Counted from the stretch's first letter, positions 41,214-50,567 are shown. The stretch is DNA of 64,000 nucleotides from Verrucomicrobiota bacterium (GCA_016200005.1 JACQFP010000006.1:61086-125085), one strand, 5' to 3'. Program-made: numbers and translations. The notes: generated by a model not told the origin, from the sequence alone.

Positions 41214-42665
41214 ATGCCCGCGACTGTCAGCACCGAACCAGCGACTCTAGTCCCGCTCTGCGTGGATCTGGACGGCACGCTGATCAAGACGGACTTGTTG
41301 GGTGAGTCCATGACGCGATTGCTCAAGCGCAATCCGCTCCACCTTTTCGTCCTGCCGTTCTGGTGGCTGAAAGGCCGGGCCTTTTTGAAACGCGAGATTG
41401 CCGCACGCGTTGAATTGGACGTAACCACCCTGCCCTATCACCAACCGTTGATTGATTTTTTGCGCGAAGAACATCGTCGTGGTCGCCCCATTTTCCTCGC
41501 GACCGCTTCGGACCGGAAGCTGGTGCAGCCCGTCGCCGATCACGTGGGGTTGTTCACCGCTGTGTTGGCCAGTGATGGTGAAACCAATCTGCGCGGGACG
41601 CAAAAACTTCGGGCGATGGAAGAGCGATTCGGGATGCGCGGCTTCGATTACGCCGGCAATTCATCCGTGGACCTGCCGGTGTGGCAACATGCCCGTCAGG
41701 CCATTGTGGTCAACGCGCGGGAAAGCGTCACGGCGCGCGCCCGGCAGATTGCGACCGTCAGCCATGTGTTCAACGAGGCGCAAATGCCCATCCAGTCACT
41801 TCTCAAAACCTTGCGCCCTCATCAATGGGTCAAGAACCTAATCATCTTCGTTCCCCTGCTCACTTCGCATCAACTCAACAACACCACGCTGCTGGCGCAC
41901 GCGGTGCGGGCGTTCGTCGCGTTCAGCCTGTGCGCGTCGAGCGTGTATGTCCTGAACGATTTGCTCGACCTCGATGCCGACCGCCATCATCCGACCAAGA
42001 AACTGCGGCCTTTTGCGGCCGGCGATTTGTCATTGCCGACCGGCTTTGCGCTCGTGCTGATCCTGCTGGTCGGGAGTTTCGGACTTGCGTGGCTGCTGCC
42101 GAAAACTTTCGCCCTGGTGCTGGCACTGTACTTCGTCCTCACGACGAGTTATTCATGGCGACTGAAACAATTCGTGTTGCTCGACGTGTTTTTTCTGGCG
42201 GGACTTTACACGATGCGGCTGATTGGAGGTCACGAAGCAACGGAGATTGCTTACTCATTTTGGCTGCTGGCGTTTTCGATGTTCATTTTCCTGAGCCTGG
42301 CACTGGTAAAGCGCTATCTCGAACTGCTTGCGTTGCGGCACGAAAACAGGCACGACGTGAAGGGCCGCGGTTACACCGCCAACGACCTCGAAATGGTCGC
42401 CACGCTCGGCACCGCCAGCGGTTATCTCTCCGCGCTCGTGCTGGCCCTGTACGTGAACAGTGAGCAGGTCGTGAAACTCTACGCGCACCCGATCCTGCTG
42501 TTGCTGGCGTGTCCGCTCTTGCTTTACTGGATCAGCCGTGTGTGGCTCATTGCGCATCGCGGACAAATGCACGACGATCCGATCGTCTTCGCGCTCAAGG
42601 ACAGCACCAGTTACGTCATCGGCGGGCTGACGCTGTTGGTGCTCTGGCTGGCCACCGGTCATTAG
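41214..42665 (+). CDS. HAD phosphatase - UbiA prenyltransferase fusion
   Basis: 483 residues. Residues 1-190 are a HAD-superfamily phosphatase (CVDLDGTLIKTDLLGESMTR, TASDRKLVQPVADHVG, FDYAGNSSVDLPVW). From about residue 195 comes a UbiA-type membrane prenyltransferase: LLKTLRPHQWVKNLIIFVPL, the first Asp-rich motif NDLLDLDADRHHPTKKLRP, later helices and KRYLELLALRH. In this architecture the UbiA part resembles decaprenyl-phosphate 5-phosphoribosyltransferase and the HAD part is thought to remove the 5-phosphate. The product would be polyprenyl-phosphate-ribose. The ATG at 41214 is chosen over an in-frame TTG at 41196. The GMC gene follows by 17 bases. Confidence 0.85.
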   Translation: MPATVSTEPATLVPLCVDLDGTLIKTDLLGESMTRLLKRNPLHLFVLPFWWLKGRAFLKREIAARVELDVTTLPYHQPLIDFLREEHRRGRPIFLATASDRKLVQPVADHVGLFTAVLASDGETNLRGTQKLRAMEERFGMRGFDYAGNSSVDLPVWQHARQAIVVNARESVTARARQIATVSHVFNEAQMPIQSLLKTLRPHQWVKNLIIFVPLLTSHQLNNTTLLAHAVRAFVAFSLCASSVYVLNDLLDLDADRHHPTKKLRPFAAGDLSLPTGFALVLILLVGSFGLAWLLPKTFALVLALYFVLTTSYSWRLKQFVLLDVFFLAGLYTMRLIGGHEATEIAYSFWLLAFSMFIFLSLALVKRYLELLALRHENRHDVKGRGYTANDLEMVATLGTASGYLSALVLALYVNSEQVVKLYAHPILLLLACPLLLYWISRVWLIAHRGQMHDDPIVFALKDSTSYVIGGLTLLVLWLATGH

Positions 42666-42682
42666 CTCGCAGTTGGTCCTGA

Positions 42683-44650
42683 ATGGCACAACGCATGAAC
42701 GCATGGTTTCACGACACGGTGTCGGCCTTGGCCTATTCGCTGGCTCAGCCCCACGCCGAGCCAACTCGGCCAGACTTGCAACCGCCTTACAACGATCTCA
42801 CCCAATTCGTTTTGGGTCAGCATGGGCGAATGACCGATTACCTCCGCACACCACTGAAAGCATTGACGTTGGGGTTTGATCTGCTTGGTTTTTTTGGAAA
42901 CTGGAAACCTTTTCATCAATTGTCGCCCGTCGCTCGCCGACGTCAGATCGAGGCCTGGAAAAGTTCGTCCAGTGGTTTTAAACGGGACTTAATCCGCTAT
43001 TACGAAAGTCTGGCGACGCTCGCCCTTTACAGTCGCGATCTAAGCGAATCCCCTCACGCAACCTCCGCCCACCCTCTCCCCCGCCGAGGGGGAGAGGGAC
43101 GGGGTGAGGGGAACATCAAGCAACCGGGAGATAACCTTAATATCATCGGGATCCCCAACCGCGAACTCCGCCATGAGATTGTGGTGATCGGTTCTGGGCC
43201 GGGTGGCGCGATCACCGCTTGTCTGCTGGCGGAGGCCGGACGCAACGTGTTGTTGATCGAAGAAGGGCCGTTTTATTCTCTCGCATCGTGCGTCCCATTC
43301 ACGAAAGAGGAAATGGTGCAAAAGTATCGCAACGGCGGACAGACCGTGGCGATGGGCACGAACAAAATCGCTTACGTCGAGGGGCGCTGTGTTGGCGGCG
43401 GCAGTGAGATCAACAGCGGGCTTTATCACCGCACGCCGCCCGACATTCTGGAAAGCTGGCGCAAAGAATTTCAGGTGGACGGATCGAACGAGATCGATCT
43501 GCTTCCGCATTTTGAAGCGTGTGAAAAGGAATTGTCGGTTTCGCTCCTGCCCGGCACAGCGCCGGCGGCCTCGTTGAAATTGCATGACTGCGCGACGCAG
43601 CTCGGCTGGAAATCATTTGAGGTGCCGCGCTGGTTTCGCTACGACGCAAACGGTAGCCGCCGACGTGAGGAGGCGGAAACCAAAGACGAAACAACCGTCC
43701 GCCTCCTCACGTCGGCGGCTACAGAGCGCGGGTCCGGCAAACGACAATCGATGACCGAAACTTACGTGCCGCGTTTTTTGAACGCCGGGGGTCAACTGTT
43801 GCCGCTCACCCGCGTTCAAACGATTCACCAGGACGGCGGAAGGTGGACGCTGTTCGCCCAACACGCCTCGGTCGGCGCGCTGCGCATCGAGTCGGAAACG
43901 CTGTTTGTGTGCGGCGGCGCGGTGCAGACACCCACGTTGCTAAGACGCAGCGGCATCAAACGCAACATCGGCAACTCGCTGCGACTCCATCCGACGATCA
44001 AGCTCGTCGCAAGATTTTCCGATGTGGTGAACTCAGCGCACATGGGCGTGCCGGTGCATCAAGTGAAGGAGTTTGCGCCGCGATTCAGTTTTGGTTGTTC
44101 CATCAGCACGCCGCCTTATCTGGCGTTGGGAATGATCGATCATCCCGAACATGGGAACGTTGTGCGACACTCCTGGCAGCAGATGGCCAATTATTACGCC
44201 ATGATCACCGGCGAAGGCCGCGGCACCGTGCGCCCGTTGCCGGGGTTTCGTGATCCACTGGTAAGGTACACCCTTACGAGAAATGACCGCCGCGATCTGG
44301 CTGAAGGTTTGCACAAACTCACCGAAGCTCTCTTTGCATCCGGTGCCGTGGCGCTCTATCCGGGCATTACCCGTGGCGGGTGTTTACTGCGCCCCGATGA
44401 TCTGGCAAAGTTGCCGAACGTTTTGCCCAACGCACTTGCCAGCCTGATGACGATTCACTTGTTTTCGTCTTGTCCGATGGGTGAAAATAAGACCAAGTGC
44501 GCCGTTGATTCTTTCGGTCGGCTGCACGGCTTCAAGAATCTATTCGTGGCAGACGCCAGTTTGCTGTGCACCGCGCCCGGCGTGAATCCGCAAGGCTCGA
44601 TCATGGCGCTCGCGCGCAGAAACGCGCTCAGGTTTTTGGGGGGCCATTGA
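42683..44650 (+). CDS. GMC family FAD-dependent oxidoreductase with two in-frame repeat insertions
   Basis: 655 residues. FAD-binding HEIVVIGSGPGGAITACLLA (Rossmann GxGxxG, about residue 160) is preceded by an unusual N-terminal helical region of 155 residues. GRCVGGGSEINSGLYHRTPP, the His-containing TIHLFSSCPMGENKTKC and GFKNLFVADASLLCTAPGVN with PQGS are GMC C-terminal motifs. Two repeats are inserted without breaking the frame: family A (ESPHATSAHPLPRRGGEGRG) before the FAD domain, and family G (GSRRREEAETKDETTVRLLT and SAATERGSG) in the substrate domain. It lies tightly between the UbiA fusion (17 bases) and an SDR epimerase (17 bases), so it is in one operon with them. It oxidises an alcohol; the substrate is unproven. 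Confidence 0.9.
   Translation: MAQRMNAWFHDTVSALAYSLAQPHAEPTRPDLQPPYNDLTQFVLGQHGRMTDYLRTPLKALTLGFDLLGFFGNWKPFHQLSPVARRRQIEAWKSSSSGFKRDLIRYYESLATLALYSRDLSESPHATSAHPLPRRGGEGRGEGNIKQPGDNLNIIGIPNRELRHEIVVIGSGPGGAITACLLAEAGRNVLLIEEGPFYSLASCVPFTKEEMVQKYRNGGQTVAMGTNKIAYVEGRCVGGGSEINSGLYHRTPPDILESWRKEFQVDGSNEIDLLPHFEACEKELSVSLLPGTAPAASLKLHDCATQLGWKSFEVPRWFRYDANGSRRREEAETKDETTVRLLTSAATERGSGKRQSMTETYVPRFLNAGGQLLPLTRVQTIHQDGGRWTLFAQHASVGALRIESETLFVCGGAVQTPTLLRRSGIKRNIGNSLRLHPTIKLVARFSDVVNSAHMGVPVHQVKEFAPRFSFGCSISTPPYLALGMIDHPEHGNVVRHSWQQMANYYAMITGEGRGTVRPLPGFRDPLVRYTLTRNDRRDLAEGLHKLTEALFASGAVALYPGITRGGCLLRPDDLAKLPNVLPNALASLMTIHLFSSCPMGENKTKCAVDSFGRLHGFKNLFVADASLLCTAPGVNPQGSIMALARRNALRFLGGH
43050..43111. 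repeat. Family A palindromic repeat, copy 4, in GMC gene
   Basis: Outer arms CCCCTCAC / GTGAGGGG and an inner hairpin CCCTCTCCCCC / GGGGGAGAGGG. It is in the opposite orientation to the copies in the uvrA-like genes, so the encoded peptide differs (HPLPRRGGEGRGEG), yet it is still open. Confidence 0.85.
43653..43722. repeat. Family G palindromic repeat, copy 2, in GMC gene
   Basis: A perfect 25-bp inverted repeat whose arms begin GTAGCCGCCGACGTGAGGAG, with a 20-base spacer, 70 bp in all. It is inserted in the coding sequence at about residues 324-347. Confidence 0.9.
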
Positions 44651-44667
44651 ATCGCGAACGCAGCTCT

Positions 44668-45723
44668 ATGAATCTTCAGACCAACCAAGTCATCGTCACC
44701 GGCGCGCTCGGCTGGCTCGGCATGAGCCTCGTGCAGGCGTTGGTCAAAGGCTTACCCGATCACGATGACCTCAAGCAGCCGCAAAAGGATTTGCGCATTC
44801 GCTGTCTGATTTTACCCGGACAAGATGGCAACGCGCTCAGTAAAATTTCAAAGCGAATTGTGGTCGATACCGGCGACATTCGCAACCCTGCCGACTGTGC
44901 GCGTCTTTGCCAGGGTGCAAAGGAAGCGATACTCTTCCACACCGCCGGCATCATCCACCCGCGTAACGTGGCGGAGTTTTATCAGATCAATCTGGACGGG
45001 ACGATCAACGTGCTCGACGCCGCCATCCGCGCCGGTGTCAAACGCGCAATCATCGTCTCCTCAAACTCGCCCTGCGGTTGCAATCCACACCCCGATCATT
45101 TGTTCGATGAACTTTCGCCGTATCGCCCTTACATGCACTACGGCCGCTCCAAGATGCGGATGGAACTGGCCGTGAAGCAGCGGCAGGACCGAATCGAAAC
45201 CGTCCTCATCCGTCCGCCGTGGTTTTACGGGCCGAATCAACCGCCGCGCCAGACCCTGTTCTTCCAGATGATTCGCGACGGCAAAGCGCCCATCGTCGGC
45301 AACGGCCGGAATTTGCGCTCGATGAGTTACATCGACAATCTCTGCCAAGGGTTGCTGCTCGCAGCGCTCGTCGAGCAGGCAAGCGGACAAACCTATTGGA
45401 TCGCGGACAAACGGCCTTATTCAATGAATGAAATCGTCGATACCGTCGAACGTTTGCTGGAAAATGAATTCGGACAACAATGCGCGCACAAACGCCTGCG
45501 ACTGCCGGGACTCACCAGTGAAATCGCATACGCGGTGGATGCCACCTTGCAAACGGCGGGCTTTTATCACCAGAACATTCACGTCCTTTCGGAGATGAAC
45601 AAAACCATCGCCTGCTCCGTGGCCAAGGCGGAAAAAGAACTGGGTTATCGCGCGGCAGTGGAACTGGAGGAAGGCATGCGGCGCTCGCTGCGGTGGTGTG
45701 GGGAAAGTGGAATTCGTATTTAA
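44668..45723 (+). CDS. NAD-dependent epimerase/dehydratase (extended SDR), 1
   Basis: 351 residues from the ATG at 44668. Nucleotide-binding VIVTGALGWLGMSLVQALVK, FHTAGIIHPRN, INLDGTINVLDAAIRAGVKR, and the catalytic Tyr and Lys in YMHYGRSKMRMEL are seen; RPPWFYGPNQPP and SMSYIDNLCQGLLLA continue the extended-SDR pattern. It resembles 3-beta-hydroxysteroid dehydrogenase/sugar epimerases. Position directly after the GMC oxidoreductase suggests the two act in turn, oxidation and then reduction of the same hydroxyl, to invert it. It converges with the membrane protein at 45767, with 43 bases between. Confidence 0.9.
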   Translation: MNLQTNQVIVTGALGWLGMSLVQALVKGLPDHDDLKQPQKDLRIRCLILPGQDGNALSKISKRIVVDTGDIRNPADCARLCQGAKEAILFHTAGIIHPRNVAEFYQINLDGTINVLDAAIRAGVKRAIIVSSNSPCGCNPHPDHLFDELSPYRPYMHYGRSKMRMELAVKQRQDRIETVLIRPPWFYGPNQPPRQTLFFQMIRDGKAPIVGNGRNLRSMSYIDNLCQGLLLAALVEQASGQTYWIADKRPYSMNEIVDTVERLLENEFGQQCAHKRLRLPGLTSEIAYAVDATLQTAGFYHQNIHVLSEMNKTIACSVAKAEKELGYRAAVELEEGMRRSLRWCGESGIRI

Positions 45724-45766
45724 CCCTCTTTAAAGAGCGGTCGTCGTCTCGCAACCTGCCCAACAA

Positions 45767-47386
45767 TCAGTCCGCGTCCAGAGCGGTTCGCTTCTCGGTG
45801 ACGGTTGCAGGTTTTCGCGGCACCAGGATTCGACAGTCCCCAATGAGAGGCAGGTAGCGCCCGATTTCAGCCCGGTCACTACATTCAGGTTTCTTGACGA
45901 CAGTTTGCAGTTGATAATTCCTTCCAATCTCGTCCAGGAATTCGGGAGGGTACCAATCTTCTACGGTCAGGTAGAGGCGATCGTAATAATGCTGACGAAT
46001 GCGATCCGGGAAGTGTGACAGGCCAGCATAGCCCGCGGCTTTGAGTTCGAGGATGGTGTTGACGCGATCCAAGGGCACTTCCCGCACTCCGGCACGAAGG
46101 AGATACATCATGCCGTGGCCGATGAGGATCTTGCGGCCGGCGTTGAGGTCCAGGTCAACCTGTTGCTGGATTTTCGCGCAAGCCGCATACATGGCCGGGT
46201 GAGCCGGGAAGCGTGTGGGGAATAGCAAAAGCACAAACGCGGTGAGCAACCATCCCACCACAAAATCGAATCGAGAATACTGACTTGCGGCCAGCGCTGG
46301 GCGCAGCCTCATTTGGTTCAGCCACAGTCCAACAGCCGGCCACACCAAGAACAGCAACCAGAATTGAAAGATGATGAGATTGTTATAGGACCCGAAGTGC
46401 TTCGCATAAGCCAGGGCGGCCGGCCAGACAGAGCAAACGCCTATCGCAATCCAGACTTGCAAATATTGCCGGCCTGCCGAACCTGCGCCCCAGACGAGCG
46501 GCAGTGCCGCCAACCCGAGCACCGCCAACATCGCCCGGTCGGCATGCAACATGTCAAAGATCAACCAGTAAAACCTCGTCAGATGCACACCTTGGCGGGT
46601 GAGTACTTCCCACGTGTAAAAGCGCGCGAACTCAGGACGCCACAGCACAGCCAGCGCCGCGCTGCTGGCCAGCGCACCGACTCCCGCAAGCAAAACCGAT
46701 TTCCGCCACCCCCAGGGATTGAACCGCGCAAAGACCAATGCAGAACCGACAAACGACACGCTGAGCGTTTGCTTTGCAAACACTCCCAATCCGGCAAACG
46801 CCATGGTGGCAAGTGCCAGCCCGAAGGATCGCTTTTGCAGAGCGGTGAGCGTAAGCAGAAACAAACCCGCCATGTGCAGCATCGCCAGGTTATCTGGATG
46901 CGTAATGTCCGAAGTGAGATTCTTGAAAATAACCAGCAGAGCGATCCCGCTGCCCAGCCACGCCAGCCGCGTAGATCGCCTATCGTCCCCCACCATCAGC
47001 AGCGCTCGGCGCAACGCCAACCCGGCCATCCCGGCCGCGAGGACACCGATGCCCACGTTGACCATTCGACAGAAGCGAATGTCCAAGTGCAGGCCTAGTG
47101 GCTTCAGCAATGCGAAAGTGAGATATTCCAGCCCGGGACTATAAACGAAGGAATTGCCATCCGCCGGTGGACCGAACAGGGAGTGGCCCAGCTCCAGCTT
47201 GAGCATGTTCGTCATAAACGGGCTTTCCGACCAAATGAACAAGTCCCAGGGGAAACTGATTCTGAGGGCAACCTGAACGATGAGAATCACGACGAACAAA
47301 CCCACCAGCACGGACACCAGCCACAGAGACGGCACGTGAGTCCAAACCCGGCTGGCTGGCGCATCTTCTGAATTCCCGACCGGCAT
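45767..47386 (-). CDS. Multi-span membrane protein, GT-C glycosyltransferase-like
   Basis: 539 residues with about eleven membrane segments. After the first helix the extracytoplasmic loop reads SFPWDLFIWSESPFMTNMLK, with an acidic residue in the usual GT-C place, then NSFVYSPGLEYLTFALLKPL. The last 140 residues are soluble (DLNAGRKILIGHGMMYLLRA, YYDRLYLTVEDWYPPEFLDE). It is like the protein at 39417 in plan but not closely in sequence. It is likely to move sugars from lipid carriers on the outer face of the inner membrane; this rests on topology and on neighbouring UbiA and SDR genes. Confidence 0.65.
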   Translation of the reverse strand: MPVGNSEDAPASRVWTHVPSLWLVSVLVGLFVVILIVQVALRISFPWDLFIWSESPFMTNMLKLELGHSLFGPPADGNSFVYSPGLEYLTFALLKPLGLHLDIRFCRMVNVGIGVLAAGMAGLALRRALLMVGDDRRSTRLAWLGSGIALLVIFKNLTSDITHPDNLAMLHMAGLFLLTLTALQKRSFGLALATMAFAGLGVFAKQTLSVSFVGSALVFARFNPWGWRKSVLLAGVGALASSAALAVLWRPEFARFYTWEVLTRQGVHLTRFYWLIFDMLHADRAMLAVLGLAALPLVWGAGSAGRQYLQVWIAIGVCSVWPAALAYAKHFGSYNNLIIFQFWLLFLVWPAVGLWLNQMRLRPALAASQYSRFDFVVGWLLTAFVLLLFPTRFPAHPAMYAACAKIQQQVDLDLNAGRKILIGHGMMYLLRAGVREVPLDRVNTILELKAAGYAGLSHFPDRIRQHYYDRLYLTVEDWYPPEFLDEIGRNYQLQTVVKKPECSDRAEIGRYLPLIGDCRILVPRKPATVTEKRTALDAD

Positions 47387-47517
47387 TCACGACCGAGAGT
47401 ATCCGAAACTTATGCGCTGACAAGTCAATTCCCGAAACCTTATGCTATTCCGCCAAAAAAAATGATTCCGGCCAACCAACTACGTTGCAGGGAACGGAAC
47501 TGTCCGCCATTCTGTTC

Positions 47518-48555
47518 ATGACCAACTCCAACGCACTCATCACTGGCGGCTCGGGCTACTTCGGCTCGCTCTTGCGCGACCGTTTGCGGGCGCGCGGCCA
47601 GACGGTGCGCGTCTTTGATCTGGTGGATGCCGGGGATCGAACGAGCGACGTTAGTTTTGTTGCAGGCGACATTCGGGACGAAGCGCGTGTGGCGGAAGCG
47701 TGCACCGGTTGCGATTTGGCTTATCATTGCGTCGCGCAAGTGCCGCTGGCGAAGGACAAGAAGTTGTTTCACTCCGTCAATGTTGATGGCACGGACAATC
47801 TACTCAAATGCGCGCTCGCCGCCAGGGTGCGCAAAGTTATCTACGTCTCGTCGAGCGCAGTGTTTGGCGCGCCGAAGAAAAATCCGGTCACGGAAGAAAC
47901 GTTGCCCACGCCTGCCGAAGCTTATGGTCGCGCCAAACTGGAAGGCGAAACGCTGTGCGCCCACTACGCACGGCTGGGGTTGGATGTCTCGGTCATCCGC
48001 CCGCGCACCATCATGGGCCACGGACGGTTGGGTATTTTCCAGATTCTTTTTGAATGGATTCGCGAAGGTTACAATGTGCCCGTGCTGGGAAGCGGAGAAA
48101 ATGTTTATCAATTCGTCCATGCCGATGATCTCGCTGAAGCCTGCATCCTGGCCGCCGCCCGGATCGGACCGACGACTTACAATTGCGGCACGGACCGTTT
48201 CGGTTCGATGCGCGAAGTGTTGGCGCATTTGTGCGCCCACGCCAAGACGGGTTCAAAAGTGAAAAGCGTTCCAATGCAACCCGCCGTCTGGTTCATGAAT
48301 GTCAGCAGTGCGTTGGGTCTCTCGCCCCTCGGGCCGTATCATGCGCTGATGTATGGCCGCTCGCTTTACTTTGACATCGCCAAAGCGCAGAAGCAGTTGA
48401 GCTGGCAACCGCGTTTCTCCAACAACGAGATGTTCGTGCAGAGCTACGATTGGTATCTCCAAAACCGCGAGGCCATTCTACGCTCACCCGGCGCGTCGCA
48501 TCATCGTTCGGCGGTCAAGCAGGGAGTTCTGAGTCTCGTAAAACATTGGTTGTGA
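47518..48555 (+). CDS. NAD-dependent epimerase/dehydratase (extended SDR), 2
   Basis: 345 residues from the ATG at 47518. SNALITGGSGYFGSLLRDRL binds the cofactor; VNVDGTDNLLKCALAARVRK, VIYVSSSAVFG, EAYGRAKLEGETL (Tyr and Lys) and SVIRPRTIMGHGRLG follow. The family is that of sugar-nucleotide or 3-beta-hydroxysteroid-type epimerases/dehydrogenases. The last bases overlap the lnt start (GTGA), so they share a transcript. It could be the reductase partner for the GMC enzyme or serve another sugar; it is distinct in sequence from the SDR at 44668. Confidence 0.9.
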   Translation: MTNSNALITGGSGYFGSLLRDRLRARGQTVRVFDLVDAGDRTSDVSFVAGDIRDEARVAEACTGCDLAYHCVAQVPLAKDKKLFHSVNVDGTDNLLKCALAARVRKVIYVSSSAVFGAPKKNPVTEETLPTPAEAYGRAKLEGETLCAHYARLGLDVSVIRPRTIMGHGRLGIFQILFEWIREGYNVPVLGSGENVYQFVHADDLAEACILAAARIGPTTYNCGTDRFGSMREVLAHLCAHAKTGSKVKSVPMQPAVWFMNVSSALGLSPLGPYHALMYGRSLYFDIAKAQKQLSWQPRFSNNEMFVQSYDWYLQNREAILRSPGASHHRSAVKQGVLSLVKHWL

Positions 48556-50213
48556 ACTTTGTTCGCTCATTCATCCAGAGCCGTTATCCGCTGGCCATCG
48601 TCGCGGGACTTTTGCTCGCGGCTTCCTTTCCGAAAATTGGGATCGCGGGTTGCGCCTGGATAGCCCCAGGCCTGATGCTCGCGGTCGCCTTCGGACAGAC
48701 TGGGAAACAGGTTTTCCGAATCGGATATGTGGTGGGAATGGCGCATTATCTGGCAACACTCTATTGGCTGCTCCTGATCCCAGTCCGCGGAGCGCCGATT
48801 CTGGGCTGGCTGGCGTTAAGCACGTTTCTGGCGCTCTATCCGGCCACGTGGGTCTGGCTGGTCTCCAAGGTTGCAGGTTTCAAGGTTGAGGTTGCCAATT
48901 CAACCGCTCCGACGAAACTCTCACTGGCTGATGCAGTGTTCTCGTCAAGTTGGATTCGACGAACTGGATGGGCACTTTGCGGCGCGGCCATCTGGGTCGC
49001 GCTCGAAATGACACAGGCGCGCTTTCTGAGCGGCTTTCCCTGGAATCTGCTGGGCACGTCGCAATACAAAATCCTGCCGCTGATCCAGATCGCGTCAATC
49101 ACAGGTGTTTATGGCGTGTCGTTTCTCGTCGTCTGGTGTTCGTTGTCAATGCTGTGCGCGCTGGTCGCCGTCATTCAACGGCCCAAGGTGCGTTCGGCCT
49201 GGGTTGGTGAACTGTTGCTGCCATTGCTGGTCGTGGGAATCGTATTTGGTTGCGGCTATCGCAAAATCATGCAGCCAGCCTCAACCGGTCGCGAACTGAC
49301 ATTGGCGCTGGTCCAGCCCAGCATTCCGCAGACGCTGATCTGGGACGCCAATGAAAACACCAATCGCTTCCAACAATTGCTGAAACTTTCGGAACAGGCA
49401 TTGACCAATCATCCGGACGTATTGCTGTGGCCGGAGGCGGCCGTGCCGAATCTTTTGCGCTGGCACGAGCCGACTTACCGCGCCGTCACCGGCCTCGCCC
49501 GCTCAAACAAAGTCTGGATGATCATCGGGGCGGACGACGCCGAACCGCGTCGCAACACGCCCAATCCCAATGACGCCGATTATTTCAACAGCAGTTTCCT
49601 TATCAGTCCCCAGGGAGAAATCGTGAAAAGTTATCGCAAACGACTGCTCGTCGTTTTCGGCGAATACATCCCGCTGGTGCGTTGGCTGCCGTTTCTGACA
49701 TATTTTACGCCCATCGAAGAAGGCGGCTTTACTCCGGGCGACCGGCCCGTGCCGTTCGAGCTGCGTGATTTGAGAGTGAAGACTTCGGTGCTGATTTGTT
49801 TCGAAGATAATTTTCCGCACGCCGTTCGAGATTACGTGGACGACGACACCGATTTTCTGGTGAACCTGACGAACAACGGTTGGTTCGGCGAAGGTGCCGC
49901 GCAATGGCAACACGCCGCCAATGCAATATTCCGCACGGTGGAGAACGGCTTGCCGCTGGTTCGTTGCACGAACAATGGTTTGACTTGCTGGGTCGATGCC
50001 AACGGACGCTTGCGCGATGTGTTCGGGATGGAAAGCGGCAATGTCTATGGCAGTGGTTTCATCACCATTCGAGTTCCGCTGCTCCCCCTCGGACAAAAAC
50101 GCGAGCCGACATTTTACCACCAGCACGGCGACTGGTTTGGATGGGGTTGCGTGTTCGCGACCGTGTTGATGATGACGAAATTAGCCATTCGACGGAAGTC
50201 TGCGACGGACTGA
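48552..50213 (+). CDS. lnt: Apolipoprotein N-acyltransferase
   Basis: 553 residues from a GTG at 48552 that overlaps the previous stop codon. It transfers an acyl chain to the N-terminus of outer-membrane lipoproteins. The N-terminal third has about six membrane segments (IVAGLLLAASFPKIGIAGCA, LEMTQARFLSGFPWNLLGTS). The nitrilase domain carries the catalytic Glu in LLWPEAAVPN, Lys in YRKRLLVVFGEYIP and Cys in TSVLICFEDNFP. LTNNGWFGEGAAQWQHAANA is also diagnostic. It is a little longer than E. coli Lnt because of a loop between helices (EVANSTAPTKLSLADAVFSS). A second Lnt-like enzyme is encoded at 59165. Confidence 0.93.
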   Translation: MNFVRSFIQSRYPLAIVAGLLLAASFPKIGIAGCAWIAPGLMLAVAFGQTGKQVFRIGYVVGMAHYLATLYWLLLIPVRGAPILGWLALSTFLALYPATWVWLVSKVAGFKVEVANSTAPTKLSLADAVFSSSWIRRTGWALCGAAIWVALEMTQARFLSGFPWNLLGTSQYKILPLIQIASITGVYGVSFLVVWCSLSMLCALVAVIQRPKVRSAWVGELLLPLLVVGIVFGCGYRKIMQPASTGRELTLALVQPSIPQTLIWDANENTNRFQQLLKLSEQALTNHPDVLLWPEAAVPNLLRWHEPTYRAVTGLARSNKVWMIIGADDAEPRRNTPNPNDADYFNSSFLISPQGEIVKSYRKRLLVVFGEYIPLVRWLPFLTYFTPIEEGGFTPGDRPVPFELRDLRVKTSVLICFEDNFPHAVRDYVDDDTDFLVNLTNNGWFGEGAAQWQHAANAIFRTVENGLPLVRCTNNGLTCWVDANGRLRDVFGMESGNVYGSGFITIRVPLLPLGQKREPTFYHQHGDWFGWGCVFATVLMMTKLAIRRKSATD

Positions 50214-50238
50214 ACACCTAACTCTGCCCATGTGCAAG

Positions 50239-50352
50239 TAGATCGCGCCGGGATATTGGATGCGCAGTTGGCGGGGCATCACAACCTTTTACCGCCACAC
50301 CGGATTGGTGTCAATAGTACGGAGCGACCCCTTTACGGAGCGACCCCTTTAC
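50239..50352. repeat. Family K repeat, copy 2 (partial)
   Basis: It shares with the copy at 51401-51557 the run GATATT-GATGCGCAGTTGGC through GGTGTCAATAGTA and ends with GGAGCGACCCCTTTAC, which is doubled here. The left terminal arm is missing. It fills most of the 354-base gap after lnt, which has no gene. Confidence 0.75.
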
Positions 50353-50452
50353 GTTGCCTTCATGCCCGCCAACCAAGCTTCCAATCCAGTTCGTGAATTG
50401 GCCATGACTTTCGGAGAGCAGATGAACTGTGCGCTTGACAGATTTAAGCCAT

Positions 50453-50550
50453 ATCAACGAAAGAACTCAGCCACGCCGGGCCGATGATATGAACCGCGAA
50501 GGCGGAACAGAATGCGCCATCCGGCGTTGGCTGCGGTGATCTTGTTGGAT
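50453..50550 (-). other. attC-like imperfect palindrome downstream of the lipoprotein gene
   Basis: On the minus strand, ATCCAAC-AAGAT-CACCGCAGCC and GGCTGAGTTCTTTCGTTGAT bracket a 98-base imperfect palindrome (inner arms CCAACGCCGG / CCGGCGTGG). One end fits the integron R box consensus RYYYAAC; the other (GTTGATA) fits GTTRRRY poorly. It begins 18 bases after the gene's stop codon. Confidence 0.45.
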
Positions 50551-50567
50551 GTGCTTTTCATCAGACT

